Positions 33,358-45,300 of a DNA stretch of 64,000 bases are shown here, piece by piece. Source of the stretch: Aurelia coerulea (lineage: Eukaryota > Cnidaria > Scyphozoa > Semaeostomeae > Ulmaridae). The position numbers and the translations under genes were made by a program. The first letter of the stretch is position 1, and each line of letters opens with the position of its first letter. The notes below the pieces were generated by a model. It saw nothing but the letters and a program-made list of their open reading frames with translations, was not told the origin of the DNA and did no database searches. Location: NCBI GenBank assembly GCA_039566865.1, contig CM076948.1, positions 27,646,001 through 27,710,000 on the forward strand, in the 5' to 3' direction.

Positions 33358-33703
33358 ATTTCAACCAGCATGCCATGCACGTGCCATATCTTGGTTGGCC
33401 TTCACAGTAGTTACGCCATTTTCATGGACCATAACCATAACATAAAGGCCAGCCAAGAGATGACACTTGCTTGCAAGGCATGCTGGCTGAGGAAAGGATG
33501 ACTCATGCTAATGTTTTCAAGCTTTCATGCTCATTTACTATATATTAATCAAATGATGAAATTGCCTTTTCAAGTTGAAAGATGGTTTTGACAACTGGAA
33601 GATTTAGATATCAATGGACAGTTAGCAATGTTTTATAACATCCTCACAAAGTTGGTTCATTAAAAGCATAGCATTCGAATACATTTTGATGGAGATTTTT
33701 GTT

Positions 33704-33742
33704 GGTGATTGAATTTATAACTTAGTTATAAATTCAATCACC
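33704..33742. repeat. Perfect 18-bp-arm hairpin, 3-nt loop
   Basis: GGTGATTGAATTTATAAC and its exact inverse are separated only by TTA. A CT microsatellite (33762-33781) follows. It may be the centre of a MITE or a cruciform. Confidence 0.8.
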
Positions 33743-34513
33743 ATAACTAATCCCACTTTTGTCTCTCTCTCTCTCTCTCTGTTATAAGTTAAGACTGACA
33801 TTTTTTATGATTTCGCAACCATGTTGCAATCGCGACTAACCCTGTTGCAATGACCACTTACTTACAACGTGGAGCCTTGTCTTCCCTCGAGCTACCGTTT
33901 TCATCTCCATTAAGTCTGTGAACCATTCAATGCAATGCAACGCAGAAAACTGAGACTCATTTAGTCAATCTACTGCGCGATGTAACTTTTGTTTTGTTAC
34001 CCAAAATGGTCAACAGTTTGGATTGTGAGCCGTGAAAATGACATGAGCCCAGAAAATGGTGACAACAAAGGCCAACGAAGGGAAAGGCCAACGAAGGGAT
34101 GGCATGTGAAAGGCATACTGGTTGAAACAGGCCCTTTCACTGCAGTTGGGCAGTATTTCATTTTAAACATGACTGCCCAACTGTCGTCAAACATAGATAT
34201 CTACACCTATCATGTTGCTTTCTTCTTAAAATTCTGTATAGGCAGAGTGAATGACCTGGGCGAAACAGCGTTGACTCTACTTGACTTTACTTCAAGTTTA
34301 TCAACCAATACAGCAAATCGAATGTTCAATTTTCATTCTCCAAAATTGGTTTCGAATCTTGTTGTGTGCAGCCTCCAAGAACGTTTGGGGTTATGCTGAA
34401 CCAGGCTGAACCGTTTGTGTGTCGGTCGTCCGTATGGGAAGGGAACGAGAATTCCACGCTCGATTCTGGTTCATGATTTACTTACCTATAAAATTCAAAT
34501 GCTGTCGTTCTAA

Positions 34514-35060
34514 GGGACAGGGCAAAAATTTTTATATTACATGGCCGGTGGAGAACAAAAATTCTTGCAAAAAAATCTGCTCGCCCTGTATGAAATTATT
34601 GCCAAAAAACCAACTGCCCCGTCACCCTTTCCTTAAACCCCCCCCCCCCCCGTATTCATGAACAACAAATGTTGTATCGTACCACCGACGAATTAGCCAA
34701 AGACCATAACATAATCAATTCTTGCCTTTACGAGACTTTGTAAACGAAGAAATCGACTTTGAAGATGAAGAGAAATGACTGATGAATCATTTTTGCAAGT
34801 AACTGACAACTGACAAGGACATTTTGCGTCATGTTCATACACATCCTTCCAAGCATTTCTCAACTTGCATGATCCACAATTTTGGCCTCAAAATTAGCCA
34901 TTTCATATTTCAAACTTCATCTTGAGCTTATAAAAAGGTACTGCCCTGTTCATATTTGCTTTGTAAAAAGTGTTTACCCAGTTCTGTACAAGCTAAAAAA
35001 AGTAGTTGCCCCGTTCCGTTTTGCACCGGCCATGTCATGAAATAAACTTTGCACTGTCCC
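34514..35060. mobile_element. 547-bp PIF/Harbinger-like TIR element
   Basis: Starts GGGACAGGGCAAA and ends TTTGCACTGTCCC, flanked by TAA on both sides (34511-34513, 35061-35063). Inner parts also match inverted: ACATGGCCGGTG near 34542 and CACCGGCCATGT near 35025. The 3-bp TWA duplication is typical of PIF/Harbinger. No transposase seen. Confidence 0.68.
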
Positions 35061-36343
35061 TAACTTCTAAAGACTCTTTATAATCCACTTTGAGCAGCTG
35101 ACTGACTCTATCAAGAAAGTGTAGTTAGGCCCGGATCCCAAATTTATTAAAGCTGGGCCCAGTTTCCTCTGAGTTGCGAGTAAAACCTTTTTTCAAGATT
35201 TTTGGTTCAATGGCGATGCAAATAGAAATTATATATCCATATCTCCTGTTTACTGATGTTTCTATATACAATAACAACAAAGACACGTGGTCAGCGATAA
35301 AGTCATAACAAACAGTAGAAAACCCAATTTAATTGTATTTAAATCGTTTGCACAAAAACATTTGGTAACATTGACAATGAAGATTGGTCATCCATAAAAA
35401 GTTTTCAGTTACACGAATTTTATGAAAAATTATTCATCGCAGCAGTGACAATAAATATAAATAAGAAACTATGATCTTTCAAAAATGAGATGCCCCCCTC
35501 ACCCTGATGTAAGAGATGTTTAACTTCATTCAGCGGTTGTCATCTAAAACAGCTGTAAATCATCAAATTTGTCAGAACATGAGTCTCTTTTTACGTCAAG
35601 ATTGACAATTCTTCAAGTTTTTGAGAAAAACATCTCATGCTGCGATTACTCAACACCATTTCATTTTATAAACACAACTGCAGTCTGAACTGAATACCGC
35701 CGTCCGTCGTCTCCCAAACCGGATTTATTCCTTTACATTGAAGTCGGAAGTGCCACATGCTTTCAAGCTTTTTTTATCTCATGTTTATGTTAAATGCTTT
35801 GTCGTTTTTAGGATTTTTAATGATAAACATTTCCCACTTTTGAAAATTCATACGAGTTTTCTTCTAATTTCAACACCTTGTGTCGTGTGTTGGCATGTCA
35901 TTGATAAATAAAGAGAGGCTGCATTGAAGCGAGGCAAATTCAATGGAGTTCTTGGAGGTCCCCGTATGCTTGCGGACATGACAGATGATGAGAACAAAAG
36001 GTAGGAACAAAGAGAAATGCGCAGGGATCGTGGAGCGGTGCGGGTTTACGATCCAATGACTTTGGATATTGTTGATGGCAGATTGCAGGTGCTTTACATG
36101 GGATCGCAAAGGCAGGCAAAGTTATGTCATTGATAGATTGCTCGAAGTAATTAAAATTTTATGATCATTTATAGTTAAGACGCTCTTTGCTACATGTGCA
36201 GTTGAGGCCTACATTCAACACTTCGACTTCGCCATTGAATGTCGTAATGGAATCCGTCCCAGAATCATTGCTTTGAAGACCTCCGTTATACTGTGTCGTT
36301 CCTGAATAGCTGATCTTGATACTTACAAATATTTACTGAAGAA
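35061..36343. other. 5' flank of the SLC6-like gene
   Basis: AT-rich. I see no clear TATA box, initiator or repeat, and 5' UTR exons cannot be located from sequence alone. Confidence 0.4.
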
Positions 36344-39300
36344 ATGGGCAATCGAACGGACAAAGACGAAAAGTCCCCTCAAAAGGACAAACATGAGTCC
36401 GTTCAACTCACAAAAATTACTAGTAAAGAAGCCAAGTATGAAGTGGATGATTCAGAAATTGTAGAAAATGGTCATTCAGGTTTGATCAACCACGAGGACG
36501 AATCAGATGTACCTGCTAGGGAAAAATGGAGTAAGAAAATCGAATTTATCCTTGCTTCCGTTGGATATGCAGTTGGACTGGGAAATGTGTGGAGGTTTCC
36601 TTACTTGGCCTTTCAGAATGGTGGAGGGGCCTTCCTTATTCCATACTTTATCATGCTTCTTCTATGCGGAATGCCCTTGTTTTGCATGGAACTTGCCATC
36701 GGTCAGTATTTCAGTCTTGGACCTGTAACCTCGTGGGTTGCTTTGTGCCCTATTGCGAAAGGTAAGACATTTAGCAATTCATAATAAATATAATTTTATT
36801 TTATTCTGTGGTCAAAGATGGTTTTTTTCGCAAAGCAGATCACACAGCTTCATTTGTTATTGTGCCTTACTTGACTTCTTGACATCCTTCAACTTTTCAA
36901 CACTGATGTCTACACCCGAAAACTGCTTGGGAACTCATGAATCTTGAATGTCTTAGAATTGATTATGATGTGAATGGTAGTGAATGGTTGGTGTATTTCG
37001 TGTCTGATTGTGTTTATAGAATTTCCTTATTATCATAAAACGGGTCACAAAACAATTGCGTCAAGCAATCTGTTTGTTGAATAGTATTCATCATCGAGCA
37101 TGCAGTTTCGTCTCGCAGCAGGAAAACGCTTTTTCTGTTTGAAATACACATGCTTCAAGTTCAAGTATCATAGAATTTGCCAAAAAAGATCGCTGTGATA
37201 GATAGCTCAAGTTAACAAGAACATTCATAAAGGCAACACAGGAATATCTCTGCCCGAAAGGTGGTCTGTTTTCTATTTGCATTCGAAGTTGTGGATTTCA
37301 TTGCAAACATCGTAACTTCAGAACCATTTCTGTCATCACTTCTTCAAAGTGTGACATCCGCAGTTCCATGTTCCTTCAAATAATTTTATTTCTTTCATCG
37401 AGCGGCAAGCAGCAGTTCGATAATTTGAGATTGTCAAGGGATAATCCCATGAAAGAACTAAAATTGTAAATGTGTTTGAAACCTTTGCACGTCATTCACG
37501 GGGGGGGGGGGGGAGAGTCCAGGGTGGAAATTAAAACCATGTGCAACCCCACATGTAATTAACGAATGAAGGAAGTTGGAAATGATGTTGGCATTAGGCC
37601 CAAGGACAAATTTTCAGTTTCGGTGTATCTTGCTTCCAGACAGACACAAGCGAGGGGCAGATTTGGAGGATTCCCCGGTTTGAATTAGCATGGGTGCCAC
37701 AGGGTGTCCAAAGTAAGAATAAACACGTGCGTTCTTCAATTTTTGCCAGTTTCTCAACCGTACTACCCTTACATGAAATGCCCTTGCAAATAGAAAGTTG
37801 ATGTAGAGAGGTTGGACGACAAAAGATACTCAGATATATTTTATTTTAACACACTGAGGCCTTTCGGACTTGTGTCCTCATCAGAGTCTGATTTCAGTAT
37901 AAGTAAATATATGAATGGGAAAAGGAAAACTCATTGACTCGTAATCATATTGAATCTTATTGATTCCGACACTAGCGTCAGGAGATTACAGTGGACAATG
38001 GATATTGATAAGAAACCCTCATCATAAACCACGGCTGTTCCAAATTGAAACGAAACGCACGTGGTCAGTTTTCTTTGTTTCACACCCCCGTTTTACCATC
38101 TATCATTTATTCCTCAAGGGTTTCCACCACTTGCCATTAGCAGACATTTACCCCCAAGGTTAGTGCTTTTTACCCTGCTGAAATATCGAAACTGGTACCC
38201 CTTCTTCTTGATAAATTACACTTAGAAATAGGCATAGATACGTGAAACGTTGTTCTGATTAGTTGATTTTGCTTTGCTGCTTGTAAAAATTCGCCGCGAA
38301 ACAGTAGAAATCTAGTGTGAACAACGTTGGAATCAAAACGAGGTTTCACTAGTGAATTTCCAAAAGCACGTGCGAAATGAACACGTGACTCTTTGAAATC
38401 ACCTGAATAGCCAGCAAAAGTAAATATGTGGGAAGACAACGAAATTTATTTGGACTGAAATTGTTGGGAATCAGAAAACTGATTTGAAGGAGAAAAGAAA
38501 TATGTTGTTTCATGAATACACAACGTATGTTGTTTCAACGAATACACATATTTTTTATAAGAAGCCAAGAATTTTGGCCAATACTGAAAGTTTCTTAAAA
38601 TTATCATATTTTGAGTACTCTTGAGTTTCTTACGAGTTTCTTAGAGGTTCCATAACAATCTTCATGTTCACTGTACCCTCGTGAACATTTCAAAACAAGG
38701 TTTTTCACAGTTAATCATTACTCTAGTACCTTACGAGTAATGTAATACATGAAACAAGTTAAAGTAAAGTAAAAATATTTCAAGGATTTTCTTTATCAAA
38801 ATAAATAGTTTCTTGTGTATTTTTCCAGTACTGGAGTTTCTTAATTTTTTGGCGATCTAAGAGTTGAGTTCCTTTTGGGCAGTTCCTTATAAAAAATACT
38901 TGTAATACTTTTTCATATGCATTTTAAGAAAATGTAGACGAAATAATTTGTATTTTGATTTCAACATTTTTCTCAGTTTACTATCTGAATAAAACAATAG
39001 TTTACTTGCAAAATAAACTTAACAAAGATGAAATTTTTATATCCTGCGGTAACAATTAAACAGCGGGTTAACTTGTAATCTTGCCAGAATTTGACCTGAA
39101 GAACGGCATGAAGTCGTAGCCTCCTTCTCAATGTGCTCTGACGTCATACTTGGATAACGTTTAAAGATATATCCTCGAGTTCACTCTAAGAACGAGATGA
39201 ATGAAAATACCGCGAAACAAGTTGATTATGATGGTGTCGATGGATGGTGTTGATGGCTAGCCAACCAACAGACCAGAAGAAACAACCCAACAGACCAACA

Positions 39301-42300
39301 GATTAAATTCATTGTTTCACAAAGTATGTGACTGACAAATGAATGAAACATAATTGTAAACAAGAGACTGACTGAAAATGTTGGCGCTTGCTGAAATTGC
39401 TCAAAAAGTTTCAGAAAAATGTTTGAAACCATTGATTGAAAGTTGCAATTTGTCTCCAGCAAGTACTCAATCTGATTTTTCTGTGACATGATTGGTTTGT
39501 AAGCCCAAGCTTATTGGAACACAGGCTTAAGCTCCTTAGAATATGGCAAGATTAAGATAAGCCTGATTTTGAAAACCTGACGCTTCTTCGTGACAGGCTC
39601 TTACCAGAGTCAGCTCTTACTGTATCAGACAACAATGATTTTATATATTTCAGCTTTTCTCATAGAAAAATGAAGTTTCGAAAGTAAGTTGTCCATCTCT
39701 ACTCGGAAATTAGACTTGCTCCAAGTCTATTCAGTGGACTATCAGCATTAGAAGCTTACATCCCCGCAGGAGTAATTATATTCTTTTAATGCTGACAGTC
39801 CACTGAACAGACATGGAGCAAGTCTACTCGGAAATCAAAATGACCCTCGAGCAAGGCTGTCAATTCAATCCTAAGCAGTTGTAAAAAGTATGCAGATATG
39901 AAACTCTTGTGCATGAAATATTTTAGATAGTTGTACCATGCAGCGGAGTAATTTTTATACTTCAATATTTGAAGATGATTTTCGTTTTGTTTCAGGTGTT
40001 GGTTTTGGAGTATTAATGATCGCTTTCCTATGCACTGTCTATTACAATGTACTTGTCGCATATGTGCTGTATTATATGTACGAATCTCTTAAGATTGATG
40101 TGCCTTGGAGAGATTGTAATAATTGGTGGAATACTAAAAGTTGTGTACAAGATTACAAGGCCTATAAAAATAGTAAGTGCTATATTATTCCCTATTTCGT
40201 TCATTTGTTCACTTCATTGTTCATTTCTTCACTCTTACAATTTGTATCATCATATGATTGGCAATCTGACAAGTTGATAATAAACCTTTAACATATTCTA
40301 AAAAATCGCATAAAACTTTTGCTCGATCCAGTCTCTTGTGTGGAATAGCTGAGTGGTCTATCATTGAATACAGTATAGTCAACAATTTTACCAATCTTTG
40401 AAGTGTTTTACACTGTGTTCGAGAAAAAGAACATTCTGCATGCTGCCATTTCTTTGGGATAATTTCTCCGCTAAGCTTCCCTGATAATTACTGTGTGGTA
40501 GTTACAGACTGAAAAAAGAACTCTCTCAAGATGAACGGCGAAACGAAATAGATAGGTAACAGTGAAATTGCAGTTTTTAGCGCCAAGCGTTGGGATCGCA
40601 AAAGTAGAGAAGACCTGATCGAGTCTGCGACCACTGGTCATGACGCTCAAGAGGCAAGGCGCTACCTGGTATCGAACCCTGTCTGCCTGATTGTTCTGGC
40701 TGCAAAGTTACACCACTGATAACTTGTAGATAACTCCTGATATCTTTTTGATATTTAACTACAGAGGATTGCTCAAAAAGTGGCCCGATTTGAAAAATCG
40801 CCAAAATTTGGTACGTTGCGTATCTTGAAAATTTCTCATGGTGCATTTGTGTCAAGAACCAGACTGATCTAAGACTATAACGTTTATTTCATCCTGACAC
40901 TAATTCACAGAATGAGATTTCTTTGGAGCGGCGTGACATCTTCATTTTTGCCAATATTTGAAATGATCTTTTTTTTGGTCACTCGTCACAAGGTAGTTTT
41001 ACAGTTGTGTGTGAAAGCGAGGCTTCCACCAGTCAGTTTAACATTGTAGGTAGACGTAATTACGCCAGCGTAAGTTAACGCTGGCTGTTCTATGCCAGTC
41101 CTCGTTTTAGACGTCAACGGCCCAACTCTAATGAACAAACCCCCGAACGTCTGCCTCCTTATCCCAACAACATATGACTTGATATTCTTGCAACATACCA
41201 TTCTTTTCATGAATTTAATCTCATTCTTTGAAATCAATGAAGCACGAAAGAAAAAGTGTTCTAATCTCTTCAAGAAAACCATAATGCGCACAGTAACCAA
41301 AAACCTTTGTGGATCTATCTTAGTTTTAATCACTTTTCTGAAACAATTCAAGACTACATTGATAGGATTATCTGTTTCTTTTGCAATTGTATTTCTTCTT
41401 GAATTTCACAAGGGGACCGAATAACAGCATAAGCATACGATCTGCCAAATCACTTTATTTCTCCTCCCATGTGGGTGCCAATTATGAGACAAGCGATTTC
41501 GCGAAACCAAACTGATACTCAATCTCTCTTTCACTTGCAGCCAAACGGGGGAGGCCTAAACAGGGGGGCAGCGAATAGGCCTCCCATTCACACAAAAACG
41601 GCAAATTTTTCCCAGCACAATTTCATAGCGGCAGAATTATAAAAAACAACTCTAATCAACGCGATGTGAAAACTGCGTCGTGTAAACATTCGAAATTCGT
41701 GCGAACGTGGTCTTACTTTAAAACGTAAAAAGATTGACCGAGAAATGCAGCAATTTTCAAGCCAACCGGCCATGATGAATGCTCCAAAGATTTGATGAGA
41801 AAACATCACACCAATCCCAGAAATTCCCAAAGTATATCACCGACAAACATAAAATTCTGTAACAAATCACACGTTAATGCTCAAATTTTTGCTATTTGTT
41901 TTCAAGTGACGGGTAGGTTTTTGCTGTAATTTTATCTCGCATTCTTTTTGCTTGCCGTCTGATACAAGTGCGATTTGATTTGCTCACCAAAAAGGAACTT
42001 AATTGATGCTACAAGCAATAGACTGGTGTGGTTTACACACGCAGAGCAAGCTAGTTAACCTTCAGGGTGATTTCATGGTTTCCTTTTTGACTGAGTTGAG
42101 TCAACGTGGTTATACGCATATTTTCGTTTGTCATGATGTAGATAAGTTGAGTGGAGATATTGATAATTGAACTGAAGCCACCAGAAGGTTTCCCTTGATT
42201 TTCGCTTCAAAAAGTAGAATAATGGCCATATTAATCATTAACCGTGAACCGTGAGTCGCGTAAAGGCCTTCCTTTTATTTGACCTGTTTGTACCGGGCAA

Positions 42301-45300
42301 GTGCAACTCAATCACACGAGAAATTGTTTAGTGAGGTTGTGTGGTCCCTTGGATGGTTAATAAAATGTGACCTCATATTTCCTCGAGTTTTATCAAATTT
42401 GTCCAGTCAGGCTACTTGCCAAATGAGAAAGTTCAGTTTAGACAACTGATCTTTGATGATAATTTTCTATTTCTCAGTTTCTTCATATTGATCATAGTTT
42501 TTGATATACCTTTGAAAATTGGCTGGAACCATTCCTTGCTACTATTTTCATTATTTTGAAAACATGGATGACAAAATATTTTATTGCTGTATGATATCAG
42601 ATAACTTAATTGCATCAAACTAGCAACATGTGACCAATAATGGATGTATCCACGTGACGACATTATATCTTTCAAGTCATAACTTCAGATGATAACGGAA
42701 AGTTTAACCTTCTTTAGCATATCCTCATCATCAACATCAACATCATCAACATTAACATCATCGTCAATAATTCATTTTCAGTAAATAAATTAAAAGCGTA
42801 GCTAATTTACAGCTAATTAAGGCCTACAAATCTAATTAAGGCCTACAGTACAGTTCGCCAGTAAAATATAATTTCTTTGGTTTTGTCTAAACTGAGCTTC
42901 ATCTCTCCTTCCGCATGGGGTTTAAACAACCAAGCAGGCAAGTAACTATGTTGATCAAGCTCACACTCTCCCAAACTTGAATCCAGTTCTACAATTTGAT
43001 GTTACTATTGTTTTCAGATTCTTTTGAATGATTTGCAAGACTCCCATTCTGTGTATCGAGGTTTATGTCGACTTCTTAGTTAAATTTGTCAGTAAAATAG
43101 AGAGCTAAGCTCGGTTGAATCATGGTTGAATTCTTGGTACTTCTTTTGAATTCTTCCCCCAAGACAGATTGCGGCTGTTCGATCCTTTCATTAATAAGAC
43201 AATGATACAGTAGATGAACTGGAAACACAGGCAATTTAATCATCTTAGTTACATGTAGTAGCTGACTAAAATCTCGATAAAGCTCTTCCAAAAGACCTTC
43301 CAAACAAGCCTAAAGTCACGATCAAATTTCCCTAATATTTCTGCCTCCAAGCAATGACTTTAACATGTACGTGTTATCCGCATGGGAGGATGAAATCACC
43401 GGAAATATTGTTGTGCTGGCAGGGATGACACTTTCATCCTCCCAAAGGGACAACGCGTGCTAAAGCATGTAAAAGTCATTGCTGTAAAGCTGATAATTTG
43501 GTCGTGATTTTAGGCTATTTTGAAAGTTTGTTGAAGAGGTTTTCTTGAGAAAATCCTTTAAAATTTTAGAACGGGATTTCAATCAGGTAAATTTTAGAAT
43601 TTATTCGAACATGTCCACTATTGAATAACATACTTGGCAATATTATTTTGTTGATATCCAGGGAGTAGTGGCCTTTCAAACAGGGATTCTTTGTTTTTAA
43701 CACACCCTGTATCTTAGATATGAATGAGATTTCAAACAGGGATTCTTTGTTTTTAACACACCCTGTATCTTAGATATGAATGGCCTTTCAAACAGGGATT
43801 CTTTGTTTTTAACACACCCTGTATCTTAGATATGAATGGCCTTTCAAACAGGGCCCGGGGGGGGTACTTGACTTAAATTTGTACGGGGGTGTGCCCACGA
43901 AAAAAATTTTTTTTACCCTGCTCCAGAATTTTTCGCTCAAAATGATAACCTGTTCTAGAAAAAATTGGTGAAAAGTATACTCAAAAACATGAAATTTGAC
44001 CGAAAACAGACCCGAGCTAGCCGAATATTCTCCTCTGACATGTTTTGACAACCTGCTCTAGAAAAATTGCCTCATTTTGATACCCTGGGCTAGAAAAAAT
44101 TGGTGAAAACGATACCCTTAAAAACGGCACATCCCCGTCGGACAAATATACTAAGTACCCCCCCCGGGAAACAGGGATTCTTTGTTTTTAACACACCCTG
44201 TATCTTAGATATGAATGAGATTTCAAACAGACAGTGGACTGGGATCAATACGTTTCGATTGATGATGAGATGGTGGTCGTGATCAGCAGCTGCAGCTCTC
44301 GTGGCCATCATTCTTTGTATCATATGATTTTAATTTCAGGTTTACGAAGATGCATCTACCCAACAAACGCTACAGCAGTTACGAACAATATTTCCACTGC
44401 AGCGGTGATAAATACCACATCAGTGACGTCAACGATCAAGTCAGCTGTTTCAACCATATTAGGAAATACATCCACCTTATTAGGAAATGCAACGAACTTT
44501 ACAACACCTTGTCCAGTCTCAAAGGGCCTCACGAATGTGAATTCTCCAAGTAAGGAATTCTGGGAACGATATGTGTTGCGGATAACTGATGACATAGGGG
44601 ACACAGGAGGAATGAGATTCGAGTTGGTTCTTTGTTTGATAATTGGATGGGTTCTTGTATATTTATGTCTTTTCAAAGGAATCAAGTCTTCTGGCAAGGT
44701 GAGTTTAAAGCGAACAATTTCGTTGGTTAACTTCAAACTTATTTCCTTTTTAACCTGTATAGCATTTGTATTTAAACAGTTAACAATAAACTCACTCATT
44801 TCTCACAATTTTGAATTATCCTTATTTTTGCTGCTGCTTACTGCGGTTGTAGCGATACATCAACAGACGATGGCGGAAATGATGGCGTCGGGTTTCATTT
44901 GACCAAAATACATTGCATTCTTTAATGCAATAAACAGGGATTCTATGGGAAGTTTGATCATTAAACGCACTGCATCTTGGTCAAATGTCCCCTGACGCCA
45001 TCTTTGCCGTAATCGTCTTTTCAGGAAAATAGTGAAACTACGACGATGTATTAAGTCTACTGCTTCTTCAGGTCTATCCTCTTATTTAAAAAAAGTTATT
45101 TCCAGACAGTCATTTATTTTGACATATTCAATAGCAGAAAACAAAAAAATATTGCAGAACTCTTCAATTTCAAATCGTTCAATCAACACAGGATTTTTAC
45201 ACGATGATCCAAAGCCACCCTGATGGAGTAATTGTCCCACCATTCACAAAGCAAATGATTACTCAATCAGTCAAGCAAGGAGTCAAAACATCGATCAAGC

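Larger units (their letters stand above)
26898..36343. other. Intergenic region between SF3B3 and SLC6-like gene
   Basis: 9.4 kb with no supported gene. It holds a 44-bp tandem repeat, a SINE, simple repeats (TA at 28981-28995, C15 at 29774-29788, CT at 33762-33781, C14 at 34638-34651), dispersed repeats, fold-back elements and a PIF/Harbinger-like element. No promoter motif for the SLC6-like gene could be recognised. Confidence 0.6.

Noticed and set aside
33989..34399. 136-codon open frame on +
   Set aside because: It runs across a partial copy of the 33213-33357 repeat family, so it is not an independent gene.
40986..41424. Overlapping 110-121-codon open frames on both strands
   Set aside because: No recognisable domain or codon pattern, and both strands are open over the same bases, as expected by chance or in an old repeat.
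43809..44051. 80-codon minus-strand frame, similar to one at 49347-49574
   Set aside because: The similarity comes from two copies of the same non-coding MITE, not from a conserved protein.
43670..44231. CRISPR-like array
   Set aside because: The 56-bp units are contiguous with no variable spacers; it is a plain tandem repeat in an animal intron.
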